From positions 1,176,737 to 1,240,736 of the forward strand of contig NZ_CANNGQ010000001.1 of NCBI RefSeq assembly GCF_947504145.1: a DNA stretch of 64,000 nucleotides, given 5' to 3'. The position numbers were made by a program, and so were the translations under genes. Shown in pieces: positions 52,846 through 62,943 of the stretch. The DNA is from an uncultured Microbulbifer sp. GTDB taxonomy: Bacteria; Pseudomonadota; Gammaproteobacteria; Pseudomonadales; Cellvibrionaceae. Under the pieces are notes generated by a model that saw nothing but the letters and a program-made list of their open reading frames with translations, did not search any database and was not told the DNA's origin. Numbering within the stretch: position 1 is the stretch's first letter; the number at the start of each line of letters is the position of its first letter.

Positions 52846-53547
52846 TTACGATTCGGCGAAGAGACTGCGATCTTCGCTCGTCGGGGTAATCCGCTCGCCT
52901 TGCCCGGTTTCGCCATTCGGTGCGTCACTTTCCAGCAACTGTGCCAGCGCCGCTTCACTGACAAACTGCGCAATGGTCGGACGCACCCGAAGCAGGGTCT
53001 CGACCACCGCTTCGCTGTCTTCGCCATTGAACTGAATCAGGCGCAGCTGGCGCAGTTTTTTTAGCAGCTGTTTCCGCTCCGCCAACTTATCTGGCAGAGA
53101 CATTTTCAGCAGGTTGCGCAGGCCCAGCTCAAGCGCTTCCAGTGTCAGTGCCACGCAACCCTGGTCGTCCACCTGCCCTTCGCGGAGGGATTTGTCGTAT
53201 TCCACCCGCAAGACCAGAATCGCCGCTACTTCCTGCTGGGAAAGCCGCCCGCGGAAACCGCCGTGGTGGGGTTCCTCCTGATCCGGCAATCCCGGCACTT
53301 CCGCGCCCGGCGGATACACGCGGATAAATTGAAACCGGCTGTCGTGCTGCAGGCGCAACCCTAGCGGCGCGACCCAGTCGCGAATCAGCTGTTCACAGCG
53401 CTGAAAGCGGTCGTACAACACGGTTTCAATGTTGCTTTCGTCTCGACAGATCACGCCGTAATCCAGTAGCCGCACCAGCAGCTCGGAAAACTCACTACGA
53501 GTCAGCTTGCACTGGGCCAGTGCCTCTTCCAATGCCTGTTCAATCAC
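52846..53547 (-). CDS. mksE: Condensin subunit MksE
   Basis: A 233-aa MksE-like winged-helix KITE subunit (MIEQALEEALAQCKLTRSEF; RDESNIETVLYDRFQRCEQL; EVAAILVLRVEYDKSLREG). MksE dimers bind the kleisin MksF and regulate its contact with MksB. It overlaps the end of mksF by 8 bp, so translation is coupled, and is followed by mksB. The C-terminal end (residues about 190-233) is polar and possibly disordered. Confidence 0.9.
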   Translation of the reverse strand: MIEQALEEALAQCKLTRSEFSELLVRLLDYGVICRDESNIETVLYDRFQRCEQLIRDWVAPLGLRLQHDSRFQFIRVYPPGAEVPGLPDQEEPHHGGFRGRLSQQEVAAILVLRVEYDKSLREGQVDDQGCVALTLEALELGLRNLLKMSLPDKLAERKQLLKKLRQLRLIQFNGEDSEAVVETLLRVRPTIAQFVSEAALAQLLESDAPNGETGQGERITPTSEDRSLFAES

Positions 53548-54982
53548 GGTCTTTCAACTCTCGGTCGCTTAACTCAAGGGTGTATTCATCAAACTGCTGG
53601 AAATAGTCATTACTGGCGACTTCACCGGTAAATTCCACTTGCATAAAGGGGCCACTGCCATCCTGGGAGACCGCTGCGGCTTCCAGTGCGTGGCTCATGG
53701 CCAGCAGATCTCGCGCATCTTTTAGGGGCAGGTCACGACTACTGACTTTCTGACCGCTACCGAGAGCGATGGAAAGATAATTACGTAGGTCGCTACTATT
53801 GAAATTGAAGGCCTGATCCAGCAACTGCTGCAACAAGATGTCGCGCTGACTGTCGTCGCTGATCGACGCCTCGTCTTCAACCAGGGTGTTCACGGGCTGC
53901 CGGCGGCTGCGTTGCCACAACTGGGTTTGCTTTGGGTCATACAGACGCAACTGAAACGCCGCGAGCTGATCACCCAGCTGCGACAACAACTGATTCCGGT
54001 TGTCCGCCTTACCAAGATCCTGGCACAGGTCCGTGAAAGCGCCTTCGGTACTGCTTTGCAAATAGCTGAGCTGGCGAATGATGATTTCCGCACGCTTGGT
54101 AAAACCCTGCAGCGCTTGCCGCAATGCCGGTAATTTAACTTCGCAGGCGCGGCGCATCCGGTCTTCGATGGTATCCAGCATCAACCAGAGTACGGATTGC
54201 CCATCGGCGTGCAATTCCGGCAACTGCTGCCGCAGGCGGCGCTCCCACTCCGCTTTTTTGGCGTTGTCCTTGCGACGAATCTGACTGATAACACGGCCGA
54301 TACTATCGCGATGCTTTTCAACGCTATCGGCCGACAGGCGAATCGCCAGATCCGGTTGGAAGCGGCTTTCCATAAACGAAAAGAATTCATCTGTCGCCTG
54401 CTGCACCAGTATCTGCGCTTCCACTTCCCGCACCAGCTCGCGCTTGCGCTCTTCCAGCTCCGCGACCATATCAGTGAAGTCCGCCACGATACGCTCGGAA
54501 TATTCCCATGCATCGATCAGGTCATACACCTCACCACGGGACGCAAAGGCTTCCAGTGCATTGAGGGTATTGCGGGTATTGCGGTGGCGGGTGCGCACGC
54601 GGGTGCTGTTGAGCTCGACCAGCGGCTGGGTAAACAAACGGCCGCGACGACTGAAGGGGTAGGAAACGGTGAGTGTGGCGCTGTCGACCAACTTTTCCAG
54701 CCAACCGAATTCCACCAGGCTGTTCAGGACCCAGACAGATTGCTCACGCAAGTTGCGGAAGCGGCCTTCCGGCTCCGCTCCGCTGTCACCATCCAGTTGC
54801 GGGGCGCGAGTAAGCGCCTCCGCAAAAGTTTCCAGGATCTGTTCACGGGTGAGCGATTCACCGTAGTCAGCCTTGGCGGTGTACAGACGCTCGTACAGCA
54901 GGCGCAGGCACTCGACCACCTGTTCCCGGTATTTACCGGTTAGTGGGCGGAAAAAGTGCTGGTAGGAATCTGCAAAAAACAA
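53540..54982 (-). CDS. mksF: Condensin kleisin subunit MksF
   Basis: A 480-aa MukF-like kleisin. N-terminal winged-helix part begins MFFADSYQHFFRPLTGKYRE; the middle is long helical (VADFTDMVAELEERKRELVR; LRQQLPELHADGQSVLWLML) and the C-terminus again has a winged-helix-like region (MSHALEAAAVSQ, FDEYTLELS). First gene of mksFEB. It bridges the MksB heads and recruits MksE. The C-terminal part overlaps the mksE start. Its start is 26 bp from the stop of the small lipoprotein gene at 55009, which is on the same strand and upstream. Confidence 0.9.
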   Translation of the reverse strand: MFFADSYQHFFRPLTGKYREQVVECLRLLYERLYTAKADYGESLTREQILETFAEALTRAPQLDGDSGAEPEGRFRNLREQSVWVLNSLVEFGWLEKLVDSATLTVSYPFSRRGRLFTQPLVELNSTRVRTRHRNTRNTLNALEAFASRGEVYDLIDAWEYSERIVADFTDMVAELEERKRELVREVEAQILVQQATDEFFSFMESRFQPDLAIRLSADSVEKHRDSIGRVISQIRRKDNAKKAEWERRLRQQLPELHADGQSVLWLMLDTIEDRMRRACEVKLPALRQALQGFTKRAEIIIRQLSYLQSSTEGAFTDLCQDLGKADNRNQLLSQLGDQLAAFQLRLYDPKQTQLWQRSRRQPVNTLVEDEASISDDSQRDILLQQLLDQAFNFNSSDLRNYLSIALGSGQKVSSRDLPLKDARDLLAMSHALEAAAVSQDGSGPFMQVEFTGEVASNDYFQQFDEYTLELSDRELKDRD

Positions 54983-55008
54983 CGGGCAGGGTTCCTTGGC
55001 GTTCGCGA

Positions 55009-55197
55009 TTACTGGTCTTCAGGCTTCTGGTTCAGGACGCAGAACTTGGTGTAGTCACCGGCGTCATTGAAGCTCCACTCGCCTTTCGGGGTCTCGTCCA
55101 TTTTTTTACACCAGGCTTCGGAGCCGCGTTTGGGCTCGCAGGCGGTGAGGGCAAGGACAGCAGTGATTGCGGTGGCCACGGTGAGGATTTTTTTCAT
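55009..55197 (-). CDS. Small lipoprotein, DUF3012 type
   Basis: A 62-aa lipoprotein with a signal peptide ending in lipobox LALTAC (MKKILTVATAITAVLALTAC), then a short mature part with EAWCKKMDETPKGEWSFNDA and YTKFCVLN; this pattern (AWC..M..KPKG.WS..EA..Y.K.C) is that of DUF3012 proteins of marine gammaproteobacteria. The two later Cys may pair by a disulfide in the periplasm. Function unknown. I use ATG 55197; a longer in-frame reading from 55269 would overlap the cysS end and remove the signal peptide. It follows cysS by about 56 bp. Confidence 0.85.
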   Translation of the reverse strand: MKKILTVATAITAVLALTACEPKRGSEAWCKKMDETPKGEWSFNDAGDYTKFCVLNQKPEDQ

Positions 55198-55253
55198 GGT
55201 CTTGTTCTCTTTTTTTGTTCTGTCTTCGCAGGAGCCTTGGTTATATTTCAGGG

Positions 55254-56627
55254 CTATTCCCTGCGCCATTTGGTCCCTTCGCGGCTATCTTCCAGCACGA
55301 CACCTTTGGCTTTGAGTTCCTCGCGAATCTCATCGGCACGGGCAAAGTTTTTGTCTTTCTTGCTTTGCTGGCGCTCGGCGATCAGGGCTTCGATATCGGC
55401 TTCACTGATTTCGTCGCCACCGCGGGATTGCTTGAACCAGGCTTCCGCATCCAACTGCAGGATGCCGAGCAGTTCACCGGCGGCCAGTAACTGCCCTTTC
55501 AACGCCGGCTTCTCTACATCTCCAGCCTTGTTCAGCTCCCGTGCGATCTGGTGCAGCTCACTGATCGCAATCGGGGTGTTCAGATCGTCGTACAACGCTG
55601 CCATAAATGCGGTATCACTCAGGTCAACCGCAGCAACCTCGATGTTCTGGGTCTCACGCAATGCACCGTAGAGCCCATCGAGGGTACGCCAGGCCTGATC
55701 GAGCAGGTCTGCGCTGAAGTTCAGCTCGGAGCGGTAGTGGGCCGAGAGTAGCGCGAAGCGCAGTACTTCACCGGGATACTGCTGCAACAGGTCGTTGACC
55801 ATGCGGAAGTTGCCCAGAGATTTGGACATCTTCTCGCCATCAATGTTGACGTAGCCGTTGTGCATCCAATAGCGCACAAAATCCACACCGTTGGCGCAGC
55901 AGCTCTGGGCGCGCTCATTCTCATGGTGTGGGAAAGTAAGGTCGCGACCACCACCGTGAATATCGATGGTATCCCCGAGGTGTTTTTTGATCATCGCCGA
56001 GCACTCCAGGTGCCAGCCCGGGCGGCCGCGGCCCCAGGGACTTTCCCAGCCGGGCTCGTCGTCGGATGACGGTTTCCACAAGACAAAGTCACCGGCGTAT
56101 TTTTTATACGGGGCAACTTCCACGCGGGCACCGGCGAGCATGTCGTCGAGAGAGCGCTTGGACAGCTTGCCGTAGTCGTCCATGGACTGGACCGCAAACA
56201 GTACGTGACCTTCCGCTGCGTAGGCGTTGCCCTTTTCGACCAGACTTTCGATCATCGCGATCATTTCCGGAAGGTGCTCGGTGGCATACGGCGTGATATC
56301 CGGCTGCTGGGTATTCAGGGCCTGCATGTCTTCGAAATAAGCCTGGGCAAAGCGCGCGCTCAGCGCACCGATCTCTTCACCATTTTCCCGCGCGGTGTTC
56401 ATTATCTTGTCGTCGATATCGGTGATATTGCGCGCGTAAACCACATCGCTGTAGAGGTTTTTCAGTACGCGATAGAGAGTATCGAACACCACCGCCGGGC
56501 GTGCGTTGCCGATGTGCACACGGTTGTACACGGTCGGGCCACATACGTACATGCGCACGCGGTCTTCCTGAATGGGCTTGAAAGTTTCCTTTTCACCAGA
56601 GAAGGTGTTGTAGACCTTGAGAGACAT
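55254..56627 (-). CDS. cysS: Cysteinyl-tRNA synthetase
   Basis: A 457-aa class I synthetase. Visible are [18 protein letters not shown] (Cys zinc ligand and HIGH-equivalent HIGN), [31 protein letters not shown] with zinc ligands, and MSKSLGNF (KMSKS). It charges tRNA-Cys. Start ATG 56627. Downstream of glnS by 45 bp on the same strand, the Pseudomonas arrangement, and probably cotranscribed with it and the small lipoprotein gene. Confidence 0.97.
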   Translation of the reverse strand: MSLKVYNTFSGEKETFKPIQEDRVRMYVCGPTVYNRVHIGNARPAVVFDTLYRVLKNLYSDVVYARNITDIDDKIMNTARENGEEIGALSARFAQAYFEDMQALNTQQPDITPYATEHLPEMIAMIESLVEKGNAYAAEGHVLFAVQSMDDYGKLSKRSLDDMLAGARVEVAPYKKYAGDFVLWKPSSDDEPGWESPWGRGRPGWHLECSAMIKKHLGDTIDIHGGGRDLTFPHHENERAQSCCANGVDFVRYWMHNGYVNIDGEKMSKSLGNFRMVNDLLQQYPGEVLRFALLSAHYRSELNFSADLLDQAWRTLDGLYGALRETQNIEVAAVDLSDTAFMAALYDDLNTPIAISELHQIARELNKAGDVEKPALKGQLLAAGELLGILQLDAEAWFKQSRGGDEISEADIEALIAERQQSKKDKNFARADEIREELKAKGVVLEDSREGTKWRRE

Positions 56628-56672
56628 CTGTTCTCGCTATTTAATCTGTCAGTTACTGTCAGTATCTGTAAA

Positions 56673-58346
56673 TTACTTGTTCTGTTCTTTCGCCCAGGAA
56701 TCGCGCAAGCCAATGGTGCGGTTGAACACCGGCTTTTCTGGCGTGCCATATTTACTGTCGCGACAGAAATAGCCGTTGCGCTCGAACTGGTAGCCCTGCT
56801 CCGGCTGTGCTTCGGCAAGGCCGATCTCTGCTTTACAGCCGCTGACAATTTGCAGGTTGTCCGGGTTTACGGATTCCAGGAAGTTCTTGTCACCTACATC
56901 TGGCGATTCATCGTTGAACAGGCGGTCGTACAGGCGCACTTCGCAGTCCACATTGTTTTCAGCCGATACCCAGTGGATCACGCCTTTGGGCTTCACGCCG
57001 TCTGCCGGATCTTTACCGCAGGTATCCAAGTCGACGGAGCACAGCACTTCAATGATCTCGCCGGCATCATTCTTGACCACGTCTTCCGCGAGAATCACAT
57101 AGGCATTGCGCAAGCGCACTTTTTTGCCAAGTACCAGCCGCTTGTACTTTTTGTTGGCTTCCTCGCGGAAATCCTCTTTCTCGATATACAGGGTTTTACC
57201 AAACGGCAGTTCCCGCGCAGGCAGGTCGTCGCGCACCGGGTGGCCGGGCGCACTCAGCATTTCCTGCTGGCCTTCCGGATAGTTGGTAAGGGTCACCTTC
57301 AGCGGCTCGATCACACACATGGCGCGAGGGGCGTTTTTGTCCAGGTCATCGCGGATGGCGTATTCCAGCATTCCCACATCCACGGTGGAGTCGGAACGAG
57401 TGACACCGATCATTTCGCAGAACTGGCGAATAGACGCAGGAGTAACACCGCGGCGGCGCAGTCCCGAAATGGTCGGCATACGCGGGTCGTCCCAGCCATC
57501 AACAAAGCCTTCGTCCACCAGCTGCTTGAGTTTGCGCTTGGACACCACGGTGTAATTCAGGTGCAGGCGGGCAAACTCATACTGGCGCGGGCGTGCCGGA
57601 ACCGGCAGGTTTTCGATAAACCAGTCGTACAGCGGCTTGTGATCCTCAAACTCCAGAGTGCAGATGGAGTGGCTGATGCCCTCAATGGCATCAGACTGTC
57701 CGTGGGCAAAATCGTAGCTGGGGTAGACACACCATTTATCGCCAGTCTGGTGGTGCGCCATCTTTTTGATGCGGTAGATGATCGGGTCGCGCAGATTGAT
57801 ATTCGGTGCAGACATATCAATTTTGGCGCGCAGACTGCAGCTGCCTTCATCGAACTCACCGGCAGCCATGCGGGCAAACAGGTCCAGGTTTTCCTCTACA
57901 GCGCGATCACGGTAGGGGCTGTTCTTGCCGGGTGCTTTGAGGGTACCGCGGTACTCGCGGGCCTGCTCCGGGTTCAGGTCACAGACGTAGGCCTTGCCTT
58001 CCTTGATCAGGTGGATGGCCCACTGGTGCAACTGATCGAAATAGTCCGAGGTGTACTTGACGTCACCGGCCCACTCGAAACCCAGCCAGGATACGTCGCG
58101 CTTGATCGCGCCGACGTACTCCTCCTCTTCTTTGGCGGGGTTGGTATCGTCAAAGCGCAGATTACACTGACCGCCGAACTCCTTGGCCAGACCGAAGTTC
58201 AGGCAGATGGATTTGGCATGGCCGATGTGCAGATATCCGTTGGGTTCCGGGGGGAAACGGGTGCTCAACTGGCTGACCCGGCCCTCGGCCAGATCTTCGC
58301 GGATGATGTTCTGTAAAAAGTGAGCGGGCTTGCTCTCGGATGTCAT
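56673..58346 (-). CDS. glnS: Glutaminyl-tRNA synthetase
   Basis: A 557-aa class I synthetase. [20 protein letters not shown] holds the HIGH motif, [15 protein letters not shown] the substrate loop, and [11 protein letters not shown] the KMSKS-equivalent. It charges tRNA-Gln directly. I use ATG 58346 ([15 protein letters not shown]) with GAGAAAG upstream; an in-frame ATG 8 codons further up is possible. It is divergent from ppiB with about 166 bp between starts, so both promoters lie there. Confidence 0.97.
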   Translation of the reverse strand: MTSESKPAHFLQNIIREDLAEGRVSQLSTRFPPEPNGYLHIGHAKSICLNFGLAKEFGGQCNLRFDDTNPAKEEEEYVGAIKRDVSWLGFEWAGDVKYTSDYFDQLHQWAIHLIKEGKAYVCDLNPEQAREYRGTLKAPGKNSPYRDRAVEENLDLFARMAAGEFDEGSCSLRAKIDMSAPNINLRDPIIYRIKKMAHHQTGDKWCVYPSYDFAHGQSDAIEGISHSICTLEFEDHKPLYDWFIENLPVPARPRQYEFARLHLNYTVVSKRKLKQLVDEGFVDGWDDPRMPTISGLRRRGVTPASIRQFCEMIGVTRSDSTVDVGMLEYAIRDDLDKNAPRAMCVIEPLKVTLTNYPEGQQEMLSAPGHPVRDDLPARELPFGKTLYIEKEDFREEANKKYKRLVLGKKVRLRNAYVILAEDVVKNDAGEIIEVLCSVDLDTCGKDPADGVKPKGVIHWVSAENNVDCEVRLYDRLFNDESPDVGDKNFLESVNPDNLQIVSGCKAEIGLAEAQPEQGYQFERNGYFCRDSKYGTPEKPVFNRTIGLRDSWAKEQNK

Positions 58347-58512
58347 GGCTTTCTCTATATACAGCTGCACAAAACTAAGCGGCGGATTATAACGCAGATG
58401 ACCGCCGCCGCATGGGTTTTCCTCGAGGCCGGGCCTGAGCCCGGGAGCCGCTTGCGTCGGACTGTGAACAGAGTATCATGCCGCCCCAAACCGATCCCGG
58501 ACAGGACATTTT

Positions 58513-59022
58513 ATGATCACTCTGCACACCACTTACGGCGACATCAACATCGAACTGGACTTTGACAAGGCACCCAAGACTGCCGCCAACTTCCTGCAGT
58601 ACTGTCGCGATGATTTCTACACCGGCACCATCTTCCACCGGGTGATCAACAATTTCATGGTTCAGGGCGGCGGCATGACCCCGAATATGGATCAGAAGCC
58701 CACTCGTGACGCCATCGAAAACGAAGCTGACAACGGCCTGAAGAACGACACCGGCACCCTGGCCATGGCGCGCACCATGGACCCTCACTCTGCCACTGCT
58801 CAGTTTTTCATCAACGTGAACGACAATGATTTCCTGAACTTCCGCGCCAAAGACGCGCACGGCTGGGGCTACTGCGTGTTTGGCAAAGTGGCTGACGGTA
58901 TGGATGTGGTCAACAAGATTAAAGAAGTCCCCACTGGCAGCAACGGCTTCCATCAGGACGTACCGACCGAGTCCATCGAAATCACCGGCGTTACCATCTC
59001 CGACGCATACGCGGACAAGTAA
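58513..59022 (+). CDS. ppiB: Peptidyl-prolyl cis-trans isomerase B (cyclophilin)
   Basis: A 169-aa cytoplasmic cyclophilin: [14 protein letters not shown] (catalytic Arg), [20 protein letters not shown], and [17 protein letters not shown] are family motifs. It accelerates proline isomerisation in protein folding. No signal peptide, so the cytoplasmic type. Start ATG 58513. Followed by lpxH after 45 bp; this ppiB-lpxH order divergent to glnS is conserved with Pseudomonas. Confidence 0.96.
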   Translation: MITLHTTYGDINIELDFDKAPKTAANFLQYCRDDFYTGTIFHRVINNFMVQGGGMTPNMDQKPTRDAIENEADNGLKNDTGTLAMARTMDPHSATAQFFINVNDNDFLNFRAKDAHGWGYCVFGKVADGMDVVNKIKEVPTGSNGFHQDVPTESIEITGVTISDAYADK

Positions 59023-59067
59023 CAGCCAGTCGATACTGACCGGGCGAAACCAACTCGAACTGACTTA

Positions 59068-59823
59068 GTGGCGACACCAGTGGCAACATTCCTGATCTCA
59101 GACCTGCACCTGGACGAGACCCGCCCGGCCATCACCCGGGCCTTTTTTGATTTTCTCGAAGGCCCCGCCGCCGGTGCCGAAGCCCTGTACATTCTGGGCG
59201 ACTTTTTCGAAGTATGGATCGGCGATGACGATGATGCTCCACTCGCAGACGAAGTTGCACGCCAACTGAAGCGCTACAGCGATCGGGGTACCGCTGTATA
59301 CCTGATGCACGGCAATCGCGACTTCCTGATTGGTGACGATTACGCCCGACGCTGTGGTGCCACCCTGCTCTCCGATCCCAGCCTTGTCACCCTCGCCGGC
59401 CAGCCAGTATTGCTGATGCATGGCGACAGCCTGTGCACGCTGGATCAGGAATACATGGCGTTTCGGCAGCAGGCGCGCAATCCGCAGTGGCAGCAGGCGC
59501 TCCTGGCCAAATCACTGGAAGAACGCCGCCAGATCGCCGCGCAGATCCGCTCCGTATCCACCTCCATGAACAGCAGCAAGGCGGAAGACATCATGGATGT
59601 CACGCCGGATGAAGTGGTCAAAGTGATGCGCGAGCACAAGGTGCAGACCCTGATTCACGGCCACACCCACCGCCCCGCACGGCACAGCCTGTCGATCGAC
59701 GGACTACCCGGGGAGCGCATCGTACTTGGTGACTGGGGCGAGTTGGGCTGGTGCATCCGCGCTGACGACAGCGTTACAGACAACAAGGGACTTGAACTCA
59801 TCCACTGGCCCACGGCAGACTAG
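59068..59823 (+). CDS. lpxH: UDP-2,3-diacylglucosamine diphosphatase LpxH
   Basis: A 251-aa metallophosphoesterase of lipid A synthesis that makes lipid X from UDP-diacylglucosamine. Metal-site motifs: FLISDLHLDETRP, LGDFFEVWIGDDDD, MHGNRDFLIGDDY, MHGDSLCTLDQEY, HGHTHRPARH. A GTG start is used (VATPVATFLIS). The presence of LpxH supports a Gram-negative gammaproteobacterium. Downstream of ppiB. Confidence 0.95.
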   Translation: MATPVATFLISDLHLDETRPAITRAFFDFLEGPAAGAEALYILGDFFEVWIGDDDDAPLADEVARQLKRYSDRGTAVYLMHGNRDFLIGDDYARRCGATLLSDPSLVTLAGQPVLLMHGDSLCTLDQEYMAFRQQARNPQWQQALLAKSLEERRQIAAQIRSVSTSMNSSKAEDIMDVTPDEVVKVMREHKVQTLIHGHTHRPARHSLSIDGLPGERIVLGDWGELGWCIRADDSVTDNKGLELIHWPTAD

Positions 59824-59882
59824 CAGTTCACGCAAGTTGTGCACCAAAAATCAGTGCGCGCCAGGGATCAGGAGTCGGCCAG

Positions 59883-61052
59883 TTGTCACCCATCAAGATG
59901 TTGCGCAAGCGGATACTGATCCTGGGGGGCTACGGCACCTTTGGCAGCCGTATTGCGGAGATGCTCGGCAGCGAGCCCAGCACCCATATCCTTCTCGCGG
60001 GCCACGACCGCTTCAAGGCCGAACTCCTCGCCAACCGCCTGCAGCAGCAATTTCCCGATACCAACCCCTCAAACAGCACCTTCGAAGGCCTGCGCCTAGA
60101 CCACGAATCGGTGAACCTCGCGGCGCAATTGCAGGGGTTGAACCTCGACCTGGTGATCCATTGCGCAGGGCCCTTCCAACAACAGGACTATCACGTCCCC
60201 AGCGCCTGTATCGAACACGGCATCCACTACCTGGACATCGCGGATGCCACGGCATTTGTCGGCGATATCGGCACACTCAATCAAAGCGCCATCAACGCCG
60301 CAAGTACCGTCATCAGCGGAGTCAGCAGCCTGCCCGCATTGAGCTCTGCGGTCATTCAGGTGCTCGGCAAGCACATTCAGCAGATAGACGATATCGAAAT
60401 CAATATCGCCCCGGCCCACCGAATCAGCCGGGGTTTCGCCACGGTGCGGGCGGGTTTCGAGTCTCTGGGGAAAAACCTGTTCCTGCTGCGCAACGGACAA
60501 ACGATTTCCAGCTACGCCGGGGATGAGCTGCGCACGATCACTCTGGGCCACCCAGTGGGCGAGCGCCAGGTATGCAATTTCGATGTGCCCGACCTGCGGT
60601 TGGTCCCAGAGCAGATCCCGGAGGTAAAAAACCTCCGATTTGGCACCGGCGTACAACCTAAATTATTGCAGCGCGGGCTCGCGCTCTGTGCGCGACTGGC
60701 ACGCATACAACGGCCAGCAAGCTTGCCGGACCCTCTCCCGCCGCTCGCCCGCCTCGGACACTGGCTCACCGCCCGCTGGCCGGGAGGGAATGAACACGGT
60801 GGCATGCTGGTTGAGATTAACGGCACAAATAGTGGGAAACCTGCCCGCGCCCGCTGGCAGATTCTCGGACTAAATGGTGACGGCCCCTGGATTCCCGCAG
60901 CCCCCGCCGCCGCCATGGCGCGGAAACTTGTTCGCGGGGAAGTCCAGCGAAGCGGTGCCTACCCGTGCTGGCAGCTGCTCTCTCTCACCGAGATTCTCGC
61001 AGAGCTGGAATCCTACGCGGTCGTGACCTCCATTGAGCTGCCCAACGCGTGA
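59883..61052 (+). CDS. Saccharopine dehydrogenase-like oxidoreductase
   Basis: A 389-aa protein with an N-terminal Rossmann fold (RILILGGYGTFGSRIAEML, then LDLVIHCAGPFQQQDYHV and YLDIADATAFV) characteristic of the saccharopine dehydrogenase NADP-binding family. The C-terminal half fits the family but shows no clear active-site motif, and the substrate is unknown; some relatives act on lipids or are trans-acting reductases. A TTG start at 59883 is preferred, with AGGAG eight bases upstream; ATG at 59898 is the alternative. Downstream of lpxH by 59 bp and convergent with sulP. Confidence 0.82.
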   Translation: MSPIKMLRKRILILGGYGTFGSRIAEMLGSEPSTHILLAGHDRFKAELLANRLQQQFPDTNPSNSTFEGLRLDHESVNLAAQLQGLNLDLVIHCAGPFQQQDYHVPSACIEHGIHYLDIADATAFVGDIGTLNQSAINAASTVISGVSSLPALSSAVIQVLGKHIQQIDDIEINIAPAHRISRGFATVRAGFESLGKNLFLLRNGQTISSYAGDELRTITLGHPVGERQVCNFDVPDLRLVPEQIPEVKNLRFGTGVQPKLLQRGLALCARLARIQRPASLPDPLPPLARLGHWLTARWPGGNEHGGMLVEINGTNSGKPARARWQILGLNGDGPWIPAAPAAAMARKLVRGEVQRSGAYPCWQLLSLTEILAELESYAVVTSIELPNA

Positions 61053-61098
61053 CACTCACAAGCGCAGAGCGTGAAGCCGCACACTGACAGCACAAAAA

Positions 61099-61146
61099 AA
61101 CCCGCAAAACGATGCCCGATAAAAATCGGACGCCATTTTGCGGGTT
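61099..61146 (-). terminator. Terminator of the sulP gene
   Basis: Outer arms AACCCGCAAAA and TTTTGCGGGTT with an inner small hairpin (CCGAT/ATCGG). On the minus strand it ends TTTTGCGGGTTTTTTT, so it serves the sulP transcript, 53 bp past its stop. Confidence 0.85.
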
Positions 61147-61198
61147 ACTTACCAGCTGACTACCAGCCAATTACCAGCTATTTGCTGATTGGGAACGA

Positions 61199-62848
61199 TC
61201 AGCCAGCGGGAGCGGGATGCGCACCGCCGTTCTCACCACGGCCACTTTCCGGCGCGCTCTTCAGGAAGCTTTCCGCCGCCTGCAGAGCCTCACCGAGGGT
61301 CTCGTAGCTACCCTGGGCTGGCACACGCCCATTCAAGCCTTCCAGCACCTTTTTGACCTCCGCATTCATGCCCGCCAGGAACAACTGCTTACCGCTGTCC
61401 TTCGCGTCTGAAGCGATGGTCTCCACCGCCAGAGCCGCGGACACATCCAGAAAAGGTACCGATGAGAAGTTCAGAATCAGTACCCGGGAGCCGGAACTGC
61501 TCTGTTCGCGCACATGGTGGCCGAGGTCTGCAGCTGCACCGAAGCTCAACGGGCCGCTGAATTCAAACAGGGCAATGCGCTCGCGATTGCGTTCGAGAAT
61601 CGCCTTCTCTTCGTCACTGTCGAGGTGCTCAGGCAGGTTACGCAGGTGCTCGATCTGCAGGCTGGCCACCTGCTTTACGTAGGCCAGCGCGGCCAGAACT
61701 ACACCAACACCAACCGCGGTAATCAGGTCGACGAATACCGTCAGGCCCAGTACCAGCACCATCAGCAGCAGGTCCCAACGAGGCCCCTGGTGCGCACGCT
61801 TGAGGTATTTCCAGTCGATAATGTCCATACCCACTTTCACCAGGATACCGGCCAGCACCGCCTGCGGGATATTCTCCGCGAGGGGGCCGAGCCCCAGGGC
61901 AACGGCCAGCAGTACCATCGCGTGCACCATGCCGGAGATACGGGTCTGACCACCGGAGCGAATATTGACCACGGTACGCATGGTGGCGCCAGCGCCAGCA
62001 ATACCGCCGATGAAACCGGCTGCCGTGTTACCGATACCCTGACCAATCAGCTCTTTATTACTGTGGTGACGGGTGCGGGTCATGTTGTCGGACACCAGCG
62101 AGGTGAGCAGGCTGTCCAGCGAGCCGAGGATCGCCAGGATAATCGCCGCTTCAATCACCAGCGTCATGTTCTCGCCACCGAGTACTGGCATGTGCAATTC
62201 CGGCAGTCCCGTCGGAATGGTGCCGAGGATCGGAACATCCAGCGCGAAGAACGCAATCACAGTACCGACCACCAGAGCCGCCAGCGGGCTGGGCACATAG
62301 CGCCCCCACTTGGCCGGCCACAGATAGACCATTGCCAGAGTACCAATACCCAGCAGCAGGTTAATCGGGTGAATATCCGACAGCGCTTCCGGGATATTAC
62401 CCAATGCCCCCAGGGTGCCGCTCGGAGACGCGTGCCCAAGCAGTGGGTTCAACTGCAGGATGATGATGATGACCCCGATACCGGTCATAAAACCGGAAAT
62501 CACCGGGTATGGCACCAGGCGGATATAGTGCCCTATGCCGAAAATACCAAAGGCGACCTGCAACAGGCCGGCGAGAATAACCGCAGTGAAAATCAGCGAG
62601 GCATCGCCAGACAGGCTGGCGAAGAGACCGGCCAGCACCACCACCATCGGCCCGGTAGGACCTGAGATCTGCGGCCCGGTACCACCGAAGAGCGCAGCAA
62701 AAAAGCCCACCGCAATGGCGCCGTACATACCGGCCATGGGGCCAAGCCCAGAGGCCACACCCAGCGCCAGCGCGAGGGGCAGCGCAACCACGCCGGCAGT
62801 CACGCCACCGGTGATGTCACCGCGCAAATTAGATAAATCAAACTTCAT
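61199..62848 (-). CDS. SulP-family anion transporter with STAS domain
   Basis: A 549-aa SLC26/SulP transporter with about 11-12 membrane helices (VTAGVVALPLALALGVASGL; PMAGMYGAIAVGFFAALFGG; GPTGPMVVVLAGLF) and a C-terminal STAS domain (FEFSGPLSFGAAADLGHHV; LILNFSSVPFLDVSAALAVE). SulP proteins carry sulfate, bicarbonate or other anions. Being in the same orientation and 95 bp after a beta-carbonic anhydrase gene, it is more likely a bicarbonate transporter (BicA-like) than a sulfate one. The C-terminal end is short and polar. Probably cotranscribed with the carbonic anhydrase. Confidence 0.92.
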   Translation of the reverse strand: MKFDLSNLRGDITGGVTAGVVALPLALALGVASGLGPMAGMYGAIAVGFFAALFGGTGPQISGPTGPMVVVLAGLFASLSGDASLIFTAVILAGLLQVAFGIFGIGHYIRLVPYPVISGFMTGIGVIIIILQLNPLLGHASPSGTLGALGNIPEALSDIHPINLLLGIGTLAMVYLWPAKWGRYVPSPLAALVVGTVIAFFALDVPILGTIPTGLPELHMPVLGGENMTLVIEAAIILAILGSLDSLLTSLVSDNMTRTRHHSNKELIGQGIGNTAAGFIGGIAGAGATMRTVVNIRSGGQTRISGMVHAMVLLAVALGLGPLAENIPQAVLAGILVKVGMDIIDWKYLKRAHQGPRWDLLLMVLVLGLTVFVDLITAVGVGVVLAALAYVKQVASLQIEHLRNLPEHLDSDEEKAILERNRERIALFEFSGPLSFGAAADLGHHVREQSSSGSRVLILNFSSVPFLDVSAALAVETIASDAKDSGKQLFLAGMNAEVKKVLEGLNGRVPAQGSYETLGEALQAAESFLKSAPESGRGENGGAHPAPAG

Positions 62849-62943
62849 GAACTGAAACCTTTTGTACTTCTCATACTTCCGTGAACACGCAATACGCCCC
62901 GATCAATTCTCGGGGCACTCACTAAACGCTTTTCACAGGCAAA

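Noticed and set aside
49154..54982. Wadjet-type anti-plasmid defence system
   Set aside because: The TOPRIM nuclease subunit (JetD/MksG) is missing next to the three condensin genes, so a defence call is not supported.
56205..58316. 703-aa open frame on the plus strand opposite glnS and cysS
   Set aside because: Antisense shadow of two well-conserved synthetases; no recognisable domain.
58420..58460. REP-like GC-rich stretch between glnS and ppiB
   Set aside because: It shares a short GGAGCC-GCTTG core only, with no clear palindrome.
61514..62665. 383-aa open frame opposite sulP
   Set aside because: Antisense to the transporter; Gln/His/Arg-rich composition is that of a reversed membrane-protein gene.
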